Shown: positions 24,177 through 33,194, numbered from the stretch's first letter. The stretch is DNA of 64,000 nucleotides from Oscillibacter hominis (GCF_014334055.1 NZ_CP060490.1:1736001-1800000), one strand, 5' to 3'. A program made the numbers and translations. The notes: generated by a model from the sequence alone, not told the origin.

Positions 24177-25420
24177 AAAAGAAAAACCGGCTCGCGTCCA
24201 TCCTGGACAGCGAAAAATGGTCCTCCATCAGCGTCCCCATCCTCAGCATTCTCCTGAGCCTGATCTGCGCCAGCGTCATCCTTCTGGTGATGGGCAAAAA
24301 TCCCCTGGTGGCCTTTCTCAGCTTTCTCCAGGGCTCCGGCTTCCTGCCCAAGTTAAGCTACGGCGGCGGCAGCGGCATGCTGACCGACCTCTTCACCTTC
24401 CTGAACATCCTGGCTCCCATGTTGCTGGCCTCCCTGGGCTTCATCGTGGGCTTCAAGGCGGGGCTGTTCAACATCGGAATCGCCGGACAGATGCTGGCCT
24501 CTGGCTTCCTGGCCACCGCTCTCATCGGCTACAGCGGCCTGGACGCCTACCTGGCCAAGCCCCTGGTGATCCTGGTGGGCATTGTGGCCGGCGGCGCGCT
24601 GGGCGCGTTCGTGGGCTTTTTGAAGTACAAGTTCAACATCCACGAGGTGGTCTCCACCGTGATGCTGAACTATATCATCAGCTATCTCACCGGCTTTTTT
24701 ATCAACGGGTACTATGCGGATATGCTGACCCGTTCCATGCGGATCTGCTCCGATGCCTCCCGTCTCACCTGGATGAACGTCCAGATCGGCGGCGTCAAGT
24801 GCAACGTGCCCCTGGGCATCGTGCTGGCCATCGCCGCGGCCTTTCTGGTCAAGTTTATTTTTGACAAGACCGTGTTCGGCTTTGAGCTGAAGGCCGTAGG
24901 CATCAACGCCAGATGCGCCCGGTACGCCGGTATCAAGGTGGGACGGCGCATCGTCATCTCCCTGATGCTCTCCGGCATGCTGGCGGGCCTTGCTGGCGTG
25001 ACCTACTACTGCGGCTATTACAACACCATCGTGCCCAAAACCCTGGCCAGCATGGGTTACGATGCCATCGCCGTGGCGCTGTTGGGCAACTCCAGCCCCA
25101 TCGGCTCCATCTTCGCGGCCATCCTGATCACCATTTTCCAAAACGGAAGCAACTACATGAGCTCCACCTTAGGCGTGGCCAAGGAAGTCGCCTCCATGAT
25201 CACCGGAATTTTGCTGCTCTTCTCCGCCTGCGGCGGGTACTTCCGCTTTATGGCCCATCGCCGCCTGGAGCGGGCGGTGGACGAGGCCGCCATTGCCGCC
25301 AAGGCCGCCCAGCTTCAGGAGGAGCAGGCCCCCGCTTCCGACGGATCCGCAGCGCCCGGGGAGAATCCGCCGGGCGGGGATTCGGAGTATCCCGGAAAGG
25401 AGGCAAGCAGGAATGGATAA
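24173..25420 (+). CDS. ABC transporter permease 1, nucleoside type
   Basis: A 415-residue permease of the BPD_transp_2 family (ribose/nucleoside importers) with 8-10 membrane segments. Characteristic stretches include FNIGIAGQMLASGFLA, HEVVSTVMLNYIISYLTGFF, LKAVGINARCARYAGIKVGR and AIAVALLGNSSPIGSIFAAI. The C-terminus is an extra hydrophilic Ala/Glu/Pro-rich tail of about 60 residues. The start overlaps the ATPase stop and the end overlaps the second permease by 8 bases, so these three are tightly coupled. Confidence 0.93.
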   Translation: MKKKNRLASILDSEKWSSISVPILSILLSLICASVILLVMGKNPLVAFLSFLQGSGFLPKLSYGGGSGMLTDLFTFLNILAPMLLASLGFIVGFKAGLFNIGIAGQMLASGFLATALIGYSGLDAYLAKPLVILVGIVAGGALGAFVGFLKYKFNIHEVVSTVMLNYIISYLTGFFINGYYADMLTRSMRICSDASRLTWMNVQIGGVKCNVPLGIVLAIAAAFLVKFIFDKTVFGFELKAVGINARCARYAGIKVGRRIVISLMLSGMLAGLAGVTYYCGYYNTIVPKTLASMGYDAIAVALLGNSSPIGSIFAAILITIFQNGSNYMSSTLGVAKEVASMITGILLLFSACGGYFRFMAHRRLERAVDEAAIAAKAAQLQEEQAPASDGSAAPGENPPGGDSEYPGKEASRNG

Positions 25421-26375
25421 AGTATTTATTGACGGCCTCTCCTTTGCCGCTCCCCTGTTCGTCATGGCCATGGGCGGCATCTACTCGGAAAAAAGCGGCA
25501 TCACCAACCTGGCCGTTGAGGGCTTCCAGGGCTTCGGCGCCTTTGTGGGCGCGCTGATCGCCGTTCTCCTCATGCCCATCCTCGGCGACGGCTCCCAGGG
25601 TGTGATCTACATCGCCATGCTGGCCGCCTTCATTGGCGGCGGGCTCTATGCCTGCATCCACGCATTGCTGTGCATCAAGTTCCGGGCCAATCAGGTCATC
25701 AGCGGCGTGGTGGTCAACATCCTGGCCGTGGCCCTGACCACCTTCCTCACCAGCACAGTGAACAAGGCCCTCACCGGCGGACAGTCCTCCAACAAGTTCA
25801 TCCTTGGCGTGTCCGACCGCTTCACCATCCCCGTGCTCAGCGACATCCCCGTCCTTGGCGCCCTGTTCCAGAACATGTATCCCTTTGAGTTTGTTATCCT
25901 GGGCCTGGCCATCCTGGCCTGGTACCTGATGTACGAGACCCGCTTCGGCATGCATCTCAGGGCCTGCGGTGAGAACCCTCAGGCCGTTGACGCCGCAGGC
26001 GGCAACGTGGGCCGCACCCGCTTTCTCGCGGTGATGATCTCCGGCGCCCTCTCCGGCGTGGGCGGCATCTGCTACGCCTACTCCATTTCCGCCAACTTCT
26101 CCCCCAACATCTATATGGGCTACGGCTACCTTGCCATCGCGGCCATGATCTTCGGCAACTGGAACATCCTGCCCACAGCCGCAGTCTGTCTGTTCTTCGG
26201 CCTGGCCAAGTCCGGCGGATACCAGCTGTGCCTGAGCATGGGCCTCTCCAGCAACTATTCCGACCTGTTCATGATGCTGCCCTACATCCTGACACTGATC
26301 CTGCTGACCTTCTTCTCCAAGAAGAACCACCCGCCCAAGGCAGCAGGCGAGGTCTACGACAAGGGCAAGCGGTAA
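25413..26375 (+). CDS. ABC transporter permease 2, nucleoside type
   Basis: A 320-residue second permease of the same family. The start is ATG 25413 (MDKVFIDGLSFAAPLFVMAM), with GAAAGGAGG upstream; an in-frame start at 25293 lies inside the previous gene. Motifs are YSEKSGITNLAVEGFQGFGA, NQVISGVVVNILAVAL, GMHLRACGENPQAVDAAGGN and GYGYLAIAAMIFGNW. It forms the heterodimeric channel with permease 1. An oxidoreductase gene follows 10 bases later in the same transcript. Confidence 0.93.
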   Translation: MDKVFIDGLSFAAPLFVMAMGGIYSEKSGITNLAVEGFQGFGAFVGALIAVLLMPILGDGSQGVIYIAMLAAFIGGGLYACIHALLCIKFRANQVISGVVVNILAVALTTFLTSTVNKALTGGQSSNKFILGVSDRFTIPVLSDIPVLGALFQNMYPFEFVILGLAILAWYLMYETRFGMHLRACGENPQAVDAAGGNVGRTRFLAVMISGALSGVGGICYAYSISANFSPNIYMGYGYLAIAAMIFGNWNILPTAAVCLFFGLAKSGGYQLCLSMGLSSNYSDLFMMLPYILTLILLTFFSKKNHPPKAAGEVYDKGKR

Positions 26376-26385
26376 GGAGGCATTT

Positions 26386-27432
26386 ATGCGAGCAGCCATC
26401 ATCGGCACCGGCGGCATCGCCCACACCCACGCGCAGTCCATCCGTTCCCTGGGCCATTCAGCCTCCCTGGTGGTGGGCCACACCCTTCCCTCCGCCCAGC
26501 GGTTTGCCGGTGAATACGGCTGCGAATGCTTTACCGACACGCTGACGGAGGAGCAGCTCAAAAAGGTGGACTGCGTCCACGTCTGCGCCCCGCCGGAGCG
26601 TCACTACGAACTGGTGAAGCTGTGCCTTGAATCGGGCAAGCACGTGCTGTGCGAAAAGCCCCTGTCCCTGCGCTATGAGGACGCCAAAGAGCTCTCAGCC
26701 CTGGCTGAGGCCAAGGGTGTGGTGGCAGCGGTGGACTTCAACAACCGGTTTTATCCCACCTGTACCCAGGTCCGCGGCCTGGTGGCGGAGATGGGCGATC
26801 CGGTCCTGATCCACGGCCACTACCAGCAGGAGTTCAACATCCTCCCCTGCCCCTACTCCTGGCGCTACCGGGAGGCCACCCGGGCCACCTCGGAGATCGG
26901 CTCCCATTTCATCGACCTGATGCGCTATCTCACCGGCCTGGAGGTGGAGGCTGTCAGCGCCGTGTTCCAGACCCTCCAGCCTGAGGGCCGGGTCCGGGAC
27001 GGCCTCCTCTACCCCGACGGGGAGGGAGAGGCGGTCACCGTCTCCAACGAGGATACGGCCGTGGTCACCTTCCGCCTGAGCGGCGGGGCCGTGGCCAGCG
27101 CGGTGTTCTCCGAAATCTCCCCGGGCCGCAGCAACGATCTGTCCCTGGAAATTCTCTCCGCCTCCCGGTCCGTCTCCTGGTGCAGCGAATCACCTTATCA
27201 GGTGGTCACCGGCGAGAAGGCAAAGGGGCTCACCTGCCGGACCAGCGCCTTTGGCGGCGGCTTTACCGACACATTCACCGACTGCTTCCGCGCCTTCTAT
27301 TGCGCGGTGGAAACCGGCCTGCGGGACCCCAGGCTGGCCACCTTCCGGGACGGCGCCGTCAACACCCTGATCTGCAGCTGCATCGCGCAGAGCGCCCACA
27401 ACGGCGGCACGTTCGTCCCTGTGCGGGAATAA
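26386..27432 (+). CDS. Gfo/Idh/MocA-family oxidoreductase
   Basis: A 348-residue NAD(P)-dependent dehydrogenase. The N-terminal Rossmann motif is AIIGTGGIAHTHAQS and the EKPL catalytic lysine motif is CEKPLSLRYEDAK (residues about 90-102). The C-terminal domain starts around AAVDFNNRFYP and has EIGSHFIDLMRYLTGLEVEA with a likely catalytic His. Family members oxidise or reduce sugars, inositols or sugar derivatives. Here it may act on a sugar from unusual nucleosides or on the two-carbon aldehyde branch; the true substrate cannot be told from sequence. It is the last gene before the operon terminator. Confidence 0.88.
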   Translation: MRAAIIGTGGIAHTHAQSIRSLGHSASLVVGHTLPSAQRFAGEYGCECFTDTLTEEQLKKVDCVHVCAPPERHYELVKLCLESGKHVLCEKPLSLRYEDAKELSALAEAKGVVAAVDFNNRFYPTCTQVRGLVAEMGDPVLIHGHYQQEFNILPCPYSWRYREATRATSEIGSHFIDLMRYLTGLEVEAVSAVFQTLQPEGRVRDGLLYPDGEGEAVTVSNEDTAVVTFRLSGGAVASAVFSEISPGRSNDLSLEILSASRSVSWCSESPYQVVTGEKAKGLTCRTSAFGGGFTDTFTDCFRAFYCAVETGLRDPRLATFRDGAVNTLICSCIAQSAHNGGTFVPVRE

Positions 27433-27474
27433 TCAAAAAGCTCCGTGTTCAAAAGAACACGGAGCTTTTTGATT
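27431..27474. terminator. Terminator of the nucleoside catabolic operon
   Basis: A 20-bp perfect stem (from AATCAAAAAGC to GCTTTTTGATT) with an AAAA loop overlaps the oxidoreductase stop. It is bidirectional by its A and T tracts. Confidence 0.95.
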
Positions 27475-27558
27475 GGACCGGGTTTAAAAAATCAAATGGA
27501 GGCAACGGCGAATCGCATTCGCGCCCATAAAACTGTACGCCATCTCTTTCATGATCTA

Positions 27559-29166
27559 CTACCGTTCCAGCCGCTTGGAGAGCCTCAGCAGCTTCCCGCC
27601 CATGGGCAGCTCCAGCAGCTGTCGGTCGGCAAAGCAGTGCAGCCGCAGCAGGAGATAACCGTAGGCGGCCACGGACAGCACAATGGCCGCTATCAGCGTC
27701 AGGACCCTCGGGCACCCAATCAGGTGCAGCAGGGCACTGCTGCACCAGGTGACCACGCCCATGGCCAGCGCCGACACAAGGGGCACGGCAAAGGTGCGGC
27801 CTGGCTTGAAGCGGTAGCGCAGCTCCCGGCTCAGGGCCCGGCAGTTAAGGAGCGACACCAGCAGGGGAAAGGTGACGTTTCCCACGATCAGCGCGTAAAC
27901 GCCCCAGTTGGTAAAGCGCAGCAGCAGATAGACCAGCGCCGCGTGAATCGCCAGCGAGACGGCGCAGTGACGCACCGGCAGCCCCATGTAGTCGCTGGCC
28001 TGGAGGATGGCGGTGGTAATGGTGGAAAGGGCATAAAATACTGCCGCGGAGGAGCCAGCCTGGAGCAGGTGGGCCGCCAGGGCCTCCTTTTCCCCCAAGC
28101 TGGTGAACAGCAGGTCCATGATGGGCCTGGCCAGCACAGCCAGCCCCACCGCGGAGGGGATGGCAACGGCCATGTTCAGCTTCAGCACCGCCGTGATCTT
28201 CCGGTGGGACTCCCGCCGGTCCCGGCGCACCGAGGCGCTGACAATGCCGGGCACGGTGGAGGCCGCCATGGCACTGGCGATGGACACCGGCAGGTTCACC
28301 AGCTGGTTGTACTGGGTGTTGAACACCCCCTGCAGCGCCTGGTACTCCTCCTTCAAAAACCCTTTCGACGCCATCACGTTGGCAAAGATGAGGTCGTCCA
28401 AGGTATAGCCGATCTGATAAATGGTCTGGCTCAAGACCACGGGGATCACCGTCAGGATCAGGGCGCGGTAGATGAGGGCGTGATCCTCCGCCGGGGCCTC
28501 CTGGAGCCCTTCCGGCTCCCGGCTCCGGAAAAACAGCGTCACCACAAAGGCCAGGCCCACTGCGGCTCCGGCCAAGGTACCAATGGTGCCGCCGGCGGCG
28601 CCGTAGGCGTCCACCGCGACGTCTGCGGCAAAGACCCGGGTCAGCTGCCACGCCGCCAGCACGCTGACCACGGCGTTGACGATCTGCTCTAAAACCTGGG
28701 AAACAGCGGTGGGCACCATGTTTCCGTGGCCCTGGAACCAGCCCCGGAAGGTGCCCAGGAAGGCCACCACAAAGGTGGTGGGTGAAAGAATCCGCAGCGG
28801 CTTGGCAAGCCCCGGCTCCTTGTAGACGCCCTCCAGGGCGTCCGCGCCGAACCACAGCACCAGCGCCGCCACGCCGCCTGCGGCGGCGGCAAAGAGCAGC
28901 GTATCCCAAAAGGCCCTGCGGGCGTTTTTTGCCTCGTTTTTTGCAAGGCGGGAAGAGACCAGCTTGGAGACCGCCAAAGGCATGCTCAGCGAGGAAAGGG
29001 TCAGGGCGATGTTGTAGATGCCGAAGGCCACGGAGTAGATGCCGTTGCCCACATTCCCCAGCAGGTTTGCCATGGGGATTCGATAGGCAAAGCCAATGAG
29101 CTTGGTCAGGATTCCCGCAAAAGCCAAAATACTGCCCTGAAGCAGCATCCTGCGTTCGGTCGACAT
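27559..29166 (-). CDS. SpoVB-like polysaccharide/lipid flippase (MATE/MOP superfamily)
   Basis: A 535-residue membrane protein with about 14 segments. The start ATG 29166 (MSTERRMLLQGSILAFAGIL) follows AAAGGAGG. MOP-type features are TKLIGFAYRIPMANLLG, YSVAFGIYNIALTLSSLSMP and VSKLVSSRLAKNEAKNA, the usual N-terminal pattern of SpoVB and MurJ-like oligosaccharide flippases of Firmicutes. The probable role is moving a lipid-linked cell-wall or polysaccharide precursor across the membrane. There is no clear operon partner. Confidence 0.88.
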   Translation of the reverse strand: MSTERRMLLQGSILAFAGILTKLIGFAYRIPMANLLGNVGNGIYSVAFGIYNIALTLSSLSMPLAVSKLVSSRLAKNEAKNARRAFWDTLLFAAAAGGVAALVLWFGADALEGVYKEPGLAKPLRILSPTTFVVAFLGTFRGWFQGHGNMVPTAVSQVLEQIVNAVVSVLAAWQLTRVFAADVAVDAYGAAGGTIGTLAGAAVGLAFVVTLFFRSREPEGLQEAPAEDHALIYRALILTVIPVVLSQTIYQIGYTLDDLIFANVMASKGFLKEEYQALQGVFNTQYNQLVNLPVSIASAMAASTVPGIVSASVRRDRRESHRKITAVLKLNMAVAIPSAVGLAVLARPIMDLLFTSLGEKEALAAHLLQAGSSAAVFYALSTITTAILQASDYMGLPVRHCAVSLAIHAALVYLLLRFTNWGVYALIVGNVTFPLLVSLLNCRALSRELRYRFKPGRTFAVPLVSALAMGVVTWCSSALLHLIGCPRVLTLIAAIVLSVAAYGYLLLRLHCFADRQLLELPMGGKLLRLSKRLER

Positions 29167-29231
29167 CTCTCCACCTCCTTTTTGTGACAACTTATTCTAA
29201 GGCGCCGGCCGGGTAAAGTCAAGACAGACGC

Positions 29232-29265
29232 AAAAAGGGGCGGCGCCTTCCCGGCCCGCCGCCCC
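29232..29265 (-). terminator. Terminator of the APC permease gene
   Basis: Stem GGGGCGGCG / CGCCGCCCC followed on the minus strand by TTTTTGCG, 16 bases past the stop at 29281. Confidence 0.8.
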
Positions 29266-29280
29266 GCCTCGCCAATCCTC

Positions 29281-30627
29281 TCACTGCCTCCGCCCGCGGA
29301 AGAGTAAGCCCACAATCATAAAGACAGCGAACATCAGCAGATAGTAAAGCACCCGTACTCCATGGGCGGCAAAGGCCGCGTACACCATGAACAAACAGCT
29401 GAGCACGCCCAGGGCCGGCATGAGGAAGCGCTTGAAGGCGTTCAGCTCCTTTTCCTTCCGCATCATCTGGACAAAAATGGGGATATACATGGCATAAAGC
29501 GTGACAATGGGCAGCTCCGCGGAGTCAAAGCCAAACGCGCCAAACCACCTTGGCTCCGCCAAATTGGCGCCGTAGAAAAACAACAGCCAGAAGGCGGAGT
29601 ACAGCAGCGCCATGGTGGCGGAGTTGGCGGGCATGTTGGTGGCCGGGTCCACTTGTTCGAACACATCGGGCCGGGGCCCCCAGTTCCGTGCGCCCAGGGC
29701 ATAGCTGGCCCGGCAGCAGGCCAGCATCAGGCCGTTCAGCGTGCCCAGGCAGGAAATCACGATCAGCACAAAGACCAGCGTCCCCGCCACAGGGCCGAAG
29801 GTGCGCTGGAAGGCCATCTTGGCAGCGGCTTCTCCGCTGGCCATCAGCTCCTCCGTGGTGACGGCTCCGCCCAGGCCGATATAGTAAAAGAGATAGGTGG
29901 CCACCACGATGCAGGCGCCGATCACCAGCGCCCGGGGCAGGTTGCGCTTAGCGTCTTTCAGTTCAGCATTGATGGAGGTGGCCAGGATCCAGCCCTCATA
30001 GGCAAAGGCCACCGCCACCACGGAGGCCATCAGACCGGTGCCCGTATCCACAGCGGAGGAGGCAGCGGCGGTAAAGTTTTCGTGCAGCTGTCCGTTGGCA
30101 AGGCCCATCACCGTTCCCACCACCGCCATCAGCACCAGGGGCACCATCTTGGCCACGGTGGTGGTCACCTGGAATTTGCCCGCTATCCGGGGCGACAGGG
30201 CGTTGACCGCATAATCGGCGCAGAGGAAAAAGCATGCGATGACCATACAGGAGCCGCCCGTGATGTCCCATCCCAGCAGCACGCACAGATACCGGGCGGA
30301 GACCCAGGCCAGAACGGACACCAGCCCCGGGACGTACACGGACGCTGCAAACCACCCCATGGCGTAAGCATAGCCCTGGCCCATGGTGACCTCCGCATAA
30401 TCCACCAGGCCGCTCACACGCTCATAGCGGGTGGCCAGGGTGGCAAAGACATAGGAACAGATCATCATGATGGCGCCGACGATCAGCCATGCGGCAATGC
30501 CCAGCGGCATATTCCCTCCCGTGGCGTTCAGCACCGCCTCGGCTTTGAAGAATACGCCGGAGCCAATGACAATTCCCACCACCATGCAGATTGCCGTGGG
30601 CAGCCCGTATCGCTTTTGTAACTCCAT
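29281..30627 (-). CDS. APC-family amino acid permease
   Basis: A 448-residue permease with 12 membrane segments. The ATG at 30627 (MELQKRYGLPTAICMVVGIV) is used, with GGGAG upstream; the 461-codon frame adds an unlikely N-terminus. The first helix has GIVIGSGVFFKAEAVL, the unwound substrate-binding GxGxF motif of APC transporters. Also seen are YAEVTMGQGYAYAMGW (TM3) and AFAYEGWILATSINAELKDAKRNLPRA (interrupted by loops). It probably takes up an amino acid or a related amine. It has its own promoter at 30677-30705. Confidence 0.9.
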   Translation of the reverse strand: MELQKRYGLPTAICMVVGIVIGSGVFFKAEAVLNATGGNMPLGIAAWLIVGAIMMICSYVFATLATRYERVSGLVDYAEVTMGQGYAYAMGWFAASVYVPGLVSVLAWVSARYLCVLLGWDITGGSCMVIACFFLCADYAVNALSPRIAGKFQVTTTVAKMVPLVLMAVVGTVMGLANGQLHENFTAAASSAVDTGTGLMASVVAVAFAYEGWILATSINAELKDAKRNLPRALVIGACIVVATYLFYYIGLGGAVTTEELMASGEAAAKMAFQRTFGPVAGTLVFVLIVISCLGTLNGLMLACCRASYALGARNWGPRPDVFEQVDPATNMPANSATMALLYSAFWLLFFYGANLAEPRWFGAFGFDSAELPIVTLYAMYIPIFVQMMRKEKELNAFKRFLMPALGVLSCLFMVYAAFAAHGVRVLYYLLMFAVFMIVGLLFRGRRQ

Positions 30628-30676
30628 ATCTCTCTTTCTCCCTTTTTTGATTCTCTTCTGCGGCAAAGACTACGAT

Positions 30677-30705
30677 AGTATACCACCAATCTATTTTTTG
30701 CACAA
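30677..30705 (-). promoter_or_regulatory. Promoter of the APC permease gene
   Basis: Minus strand: TTGTGC (30700-30705), 17-bp spacer, TATACT (30677-30682). Confidence 0.75.
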
Positions 30706-30752
30706 GATTGTTCCCTATCTCTTTTTTTCATTTGGCATTTATAGCCAAGTAA

Positions 30753-30783
30753 AAAAAGACGGCGGAAATTCCGCCGTCTTTTT
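30753..30783 (-). terminator. Terminator of the BlaI/BlaR1 operon
   Basis: A 15-bp stem, AAAAAGACGGCGGAA / TTCCGCCGTCTTTTT, with a 1-base loop, followed by T-tract on the minus strand just after the stop at 30787. Confidence 0.9.
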
Positions 30784-30786
30784 CCC

Positions 30787-32712
30787 TTATTTGAGGCCCA
30801 TGCCCTGCAACAGGTCCTGCACCCCCTGGGGAGAAGTACCCATCTCCTTCAGGGAGCCATAGGCTCTTCCGGTGGCCTCCCGCACCTGGCCAAGCACTCC
30901 CTCCTCGTCATAGGTGCACTCCGCCTGGCGGAGGGAGCCGTCCTCCGCCGGATAGGTCCAGCTCACCTGATCCAGGTTTCCAATCAACGCGATCAGCACC
31001 GGCGCATAGCGGTTCATTTCTCTGTCCAGAACCTGGGGGTCCTCCGGTGACTGCCGGAAATTGAGCTGCAGCCCATAGGGCCGCTCCCCGGTCCCCAACT
31101 CAATGGAGAAATTCCCCAATTTATCTCCAACCCTCAGAGCAAACAGCACGTCCACACAGCCCGGCGCATCCCCCACATAGGGGGTTGCGGTGTCGAACAG
31201 CCGATAGGCCCAGGCGGACGCGCCAAGCTGCTCCAGGGCGTCGTCCATCGGCTTGGTGGAGGTGATCAGCCGCAGCGCTGCCACAACACCGTTGTCCTTC
31301 AGCCCCTCCGGACCGCCTGCGTCCAGGTCCTCTGGTCCGAAGGGCCTGAGGCCCTTCGTGGCGTCCTCCGTCAGGCTGATCAGATAAATCGTGCAGCTGC
31401 CGTCCGCCGGCAATTCCACCCTCCCGGACCTTAAATTCAGGGCCTTGGACAGCATAGCGCGATAGTCCCGCTCAGGAATGCCGGAGGGCATGGAGGCCAC
31501 CGCGGAGCCATCCTTTTGCAGCCAGTGCGGCTGCGTCCAGCCTTCCATCTCGTATCCAATCTCTAAAGTCCCTTGATCGGGCCGTTGCCCGGTGATGAAG
31601 TCCGTTGCTGCAAGTACTCTTCCGGAGATCAGCTGTCCATTGTCATAGACCTCCTCATAGAGAAACATAGACCGCACATCCCGGCTCACAGAGTAGGAGA
31701 ATTTAGTCATGTCAAACCCATCGTTGGTCTCTGTTTCTCCGCCGCGAACCCAGCCCGTCCCCGCGCTTCCATTGCCAAGGCACACTATAATAGCAAAAAT
31801 ACATACTATAATCGCCAAAAATGCCACTCTTGGCGTCTCCCGCTTCCATCGGAGCACATTCTTGACCCGCTTCCTGGCGTCTCCCTCCCCAAAGGCCAGC
31901 AGGCCGGCGGCCGGGATGCGGCGGGTCGTGGCAAAGGAGACAAGCGACATGCTGTACCCCTTTTTGATCCCGACGCCCAGCCGTCCCAGCACCGATTCGT
32001 CGCAGCTCATCTCCATGTCCCGGTTCATCAGATAGTAGCACGCCCACACCAATGGGTTCATCCAATACACGGACGCCAGCAAGTAGGCGATCAGCCGCAC
32101 CAGATGGTCGGCACGCCGGATGTGGCAGCGCTCGTGGTCAAGCACATAGCTCCGCTCCTCTCCCTCCAGGCGGAAGGGGATGTAGATTCTGGGCCGGATC
32201 AGCCCCATGACAAATGGCGTGGCCAAAACGTCGCTCTCATAAACATTGCCCTCCAGGTGCACCGCCGTGGCCATGCGCCTTTTGAGCCTCACATAGACGA
32301 TCAGGCTGCGCGCCAACAGCATGCAGACCCCCGCGGCCCACACCAGGGCCAGCCACGCGCTCCAGTCCGGGACATCGGCAGCGGAAGAAGCCGCTTCTTT
32401 CAGGGTTTGGGCGCCTCCAGTCATCACCGGGACTATCCCGTAGTCCACCCTGGACACACCGGCGGCCACCCGCTCCGTAGTCGCCGGAAGAGCCTGGGGC
32501 AGCAGGGCCGTCACGCCGGCCTCGGTGCCAAGCACACCGGTGAGGGCCACGGGGCACACCAGCCGGAACCCCACCGCCAGCCACAGCGCATAACTGTACC
32601 TCTTCGGCGCCCGGCAAAGCGCCAGCCGCAGCGCTGCCACGATCAGGATCACCGGCACCGCCGTCAGGCTCATCTGGATGAGCTCACCGAACACGGCAGT
32701 TAAAATGCTCAT
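30787..32712 (-). CDS. M56-family BlaR1-like membrane metallopeptidase (641 aa)
   Basis: A 641-residue antirepressor. The N-terminal part (about 1-320) has four or more membrane segments, the gluzincin motif HERCH (residues about 191-195; HExxH), then RRADHLVR and NPLVWACYYLMNRDMEMSCDE, the last supplying the third zinc ligand. Residues about 320-641 form a large extracellular domain that is not a beta-lactam sensor of the penicillin-binding type (no SxxK seen), so the signal is unknown. The start overlaps the BlaI-type gene (ATGA). It is expected to cleave the partner repressor after a surface signal. Confidence 0.88.
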   Translation of the reverse strand: MSILTAVFGELIQMSLTAVPVILIVAALRLALCRAPKRYSYALWLAVGFRLVCPVALTGVLGTEAGVTALLPQALPATTERVAAGVSRVDYGIVPVMTGGAQTLKEAASSAADVPDWSAWLALVWAAGVCMLLARSLIVYVRLKRRMATAVHLEGNVYESDVLATPFVMGLIRPRIYIPFRLEGEERSYVLDHERCHIRRADHLVRLIAYLLASVYWMNPLVWACYYLMNRDMEMSCDESVLGRLGVGIKKGYSMSLVSFATTRRIPAAGLLAFGEGDARKRVKNVLRWKRETPRVAFLAIIVCIFAIIVCLGNGSAGTGWVRGGETETNDGFDMTKFSYSVSRDVRSMFLYEEVYDNGQLISGRVLAATDFITGQRPDQGTLEIGYEMEGWTQPHWLQKDGSAVASMPSGIPERDYRAMLSKALNLRSGRVELPADGSCTIYLISLTEDATKGLRPFGPEDLDAGGPEGLKDNGVVAALRLITSTKPMDDALEQLGASAWAYRLFDTATPYVGDAPGCVDVLFALRVGDKLGNFSIELGTGERPYGLQLNFRQSPEDPQVLDREMNRYAPVLIALIGNLDQVSWTYPAEDGSLRQAECTYDEEGVLGQVREATGRAYGSLKEMGTSPQGVQDLLQGMGLK

Positions 32713-33071
32713 ATCTCTCCCTCCTTATGGGCGTCAATGAGGCGCTTGAGCTCCTCCGCCTCCTGGGCGCTGAGCGTCTTTCCGCTCATAAAAGCGCTGA
32801 AAAAGGAGGGCAGGGAACCGCCGAAGGCGCGCTCCACAAAGGCGTCGGATTCCACGGCCTGCACCTGCTCCCTGGGGATCAGCACGGTGACGATGGCCTC
32901 TTCATTGCGCACCAACCCCTTTTCGCAAAGCTTTTTCAGCGTCGTGTAGGTGGTGGACTTCTTCCATCCCAACTCCTCGCGGCAAAGCTCCACCAGGCGG
33001 CCTGAGCCCACCGGGGCATTGTCCCACACCACCTGCATAAACCGGTATTCACTGTCACATAGCTTCTCCAT
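32709..33071 (-). CDS. BlaI/MecI/CopY-family transcriptional repressor
   Basis: A 120-residue winged-helix repressor. The N-terminal domain has EYRFMQVVWDN, KKSTTYTTLKKLCEKGLV (recognition helix) and the C-terminal dimer helix region AFVERAFGGSLPSFFSAFMS. The start follows AAGGAGG. It sits ahead of and overlaps a BlaR1-like peptidase gene, the usual partner that inactivates it. It should bind the tandem dyads at 33085-33125 in its own promoter. Confidence 0.93.
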   Translation of the reverse strand: MEKLCDSEYRFMQVVWDNAPVGSGRLVELCREELGWKKSTTYTTLKKLCEKGLVRNEEAIVTVLIPREQVQAVESDAFVERAFGGSLPSFFSAFMSGKTLSAQEAEELKRLIDAHKEGEI

Positions 33072-33084
33072 AGGCTCCTCCTTG

Positions 33085-33125
33085 GTCTATAACTATCGAC
33101 CTATGCTGAGTCTATAACAATAGAC
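33085..33125 (-). promoter_or_regulatory. Tandem operators in the blaI/blaR1 promoter
   Basis: Two similar 16-bp dyads lie 25 bp apart: GTCTATAACTATCGAC (33085-33100) and GTCTATAACAATAGAC (33110-33125). Both follow the half-site pattern GTCTAT...ATAGAC. The upstream one overlaps the -10 box (TAGACT, 33109-33114) of a promoter with TTGACA at 33132-33137 and 17-bp spacing. They are probable BlaI-family binding sites (inference). Confidence 0.7.
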
Positions 33126-33145
33126 CTCTTTTGTCAAGCCTTATC

Positions 33146-33174
33146 TTGCATCTTTTCCCTGCCTGATTTACAAT
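33146..33174 (+). promoter_or_regulatory. Promoter of the Nit-amidase gene
   Basis: TTGCAT (33146-33151), 17-bp spacer, TACAAT (33169-33174). It runs divergently from the blaI promoter. Confidence 0.75.
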
Positions 33175-33194
33175 GGAGAAAAGGAGTTGATGGT

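Noticed and set aside
27445..28692. 415-codon plus-strand frame opposite the flippase gene
   Set aside because: It starts inside the operon terminator and has Gln/His-rich shadow composition.
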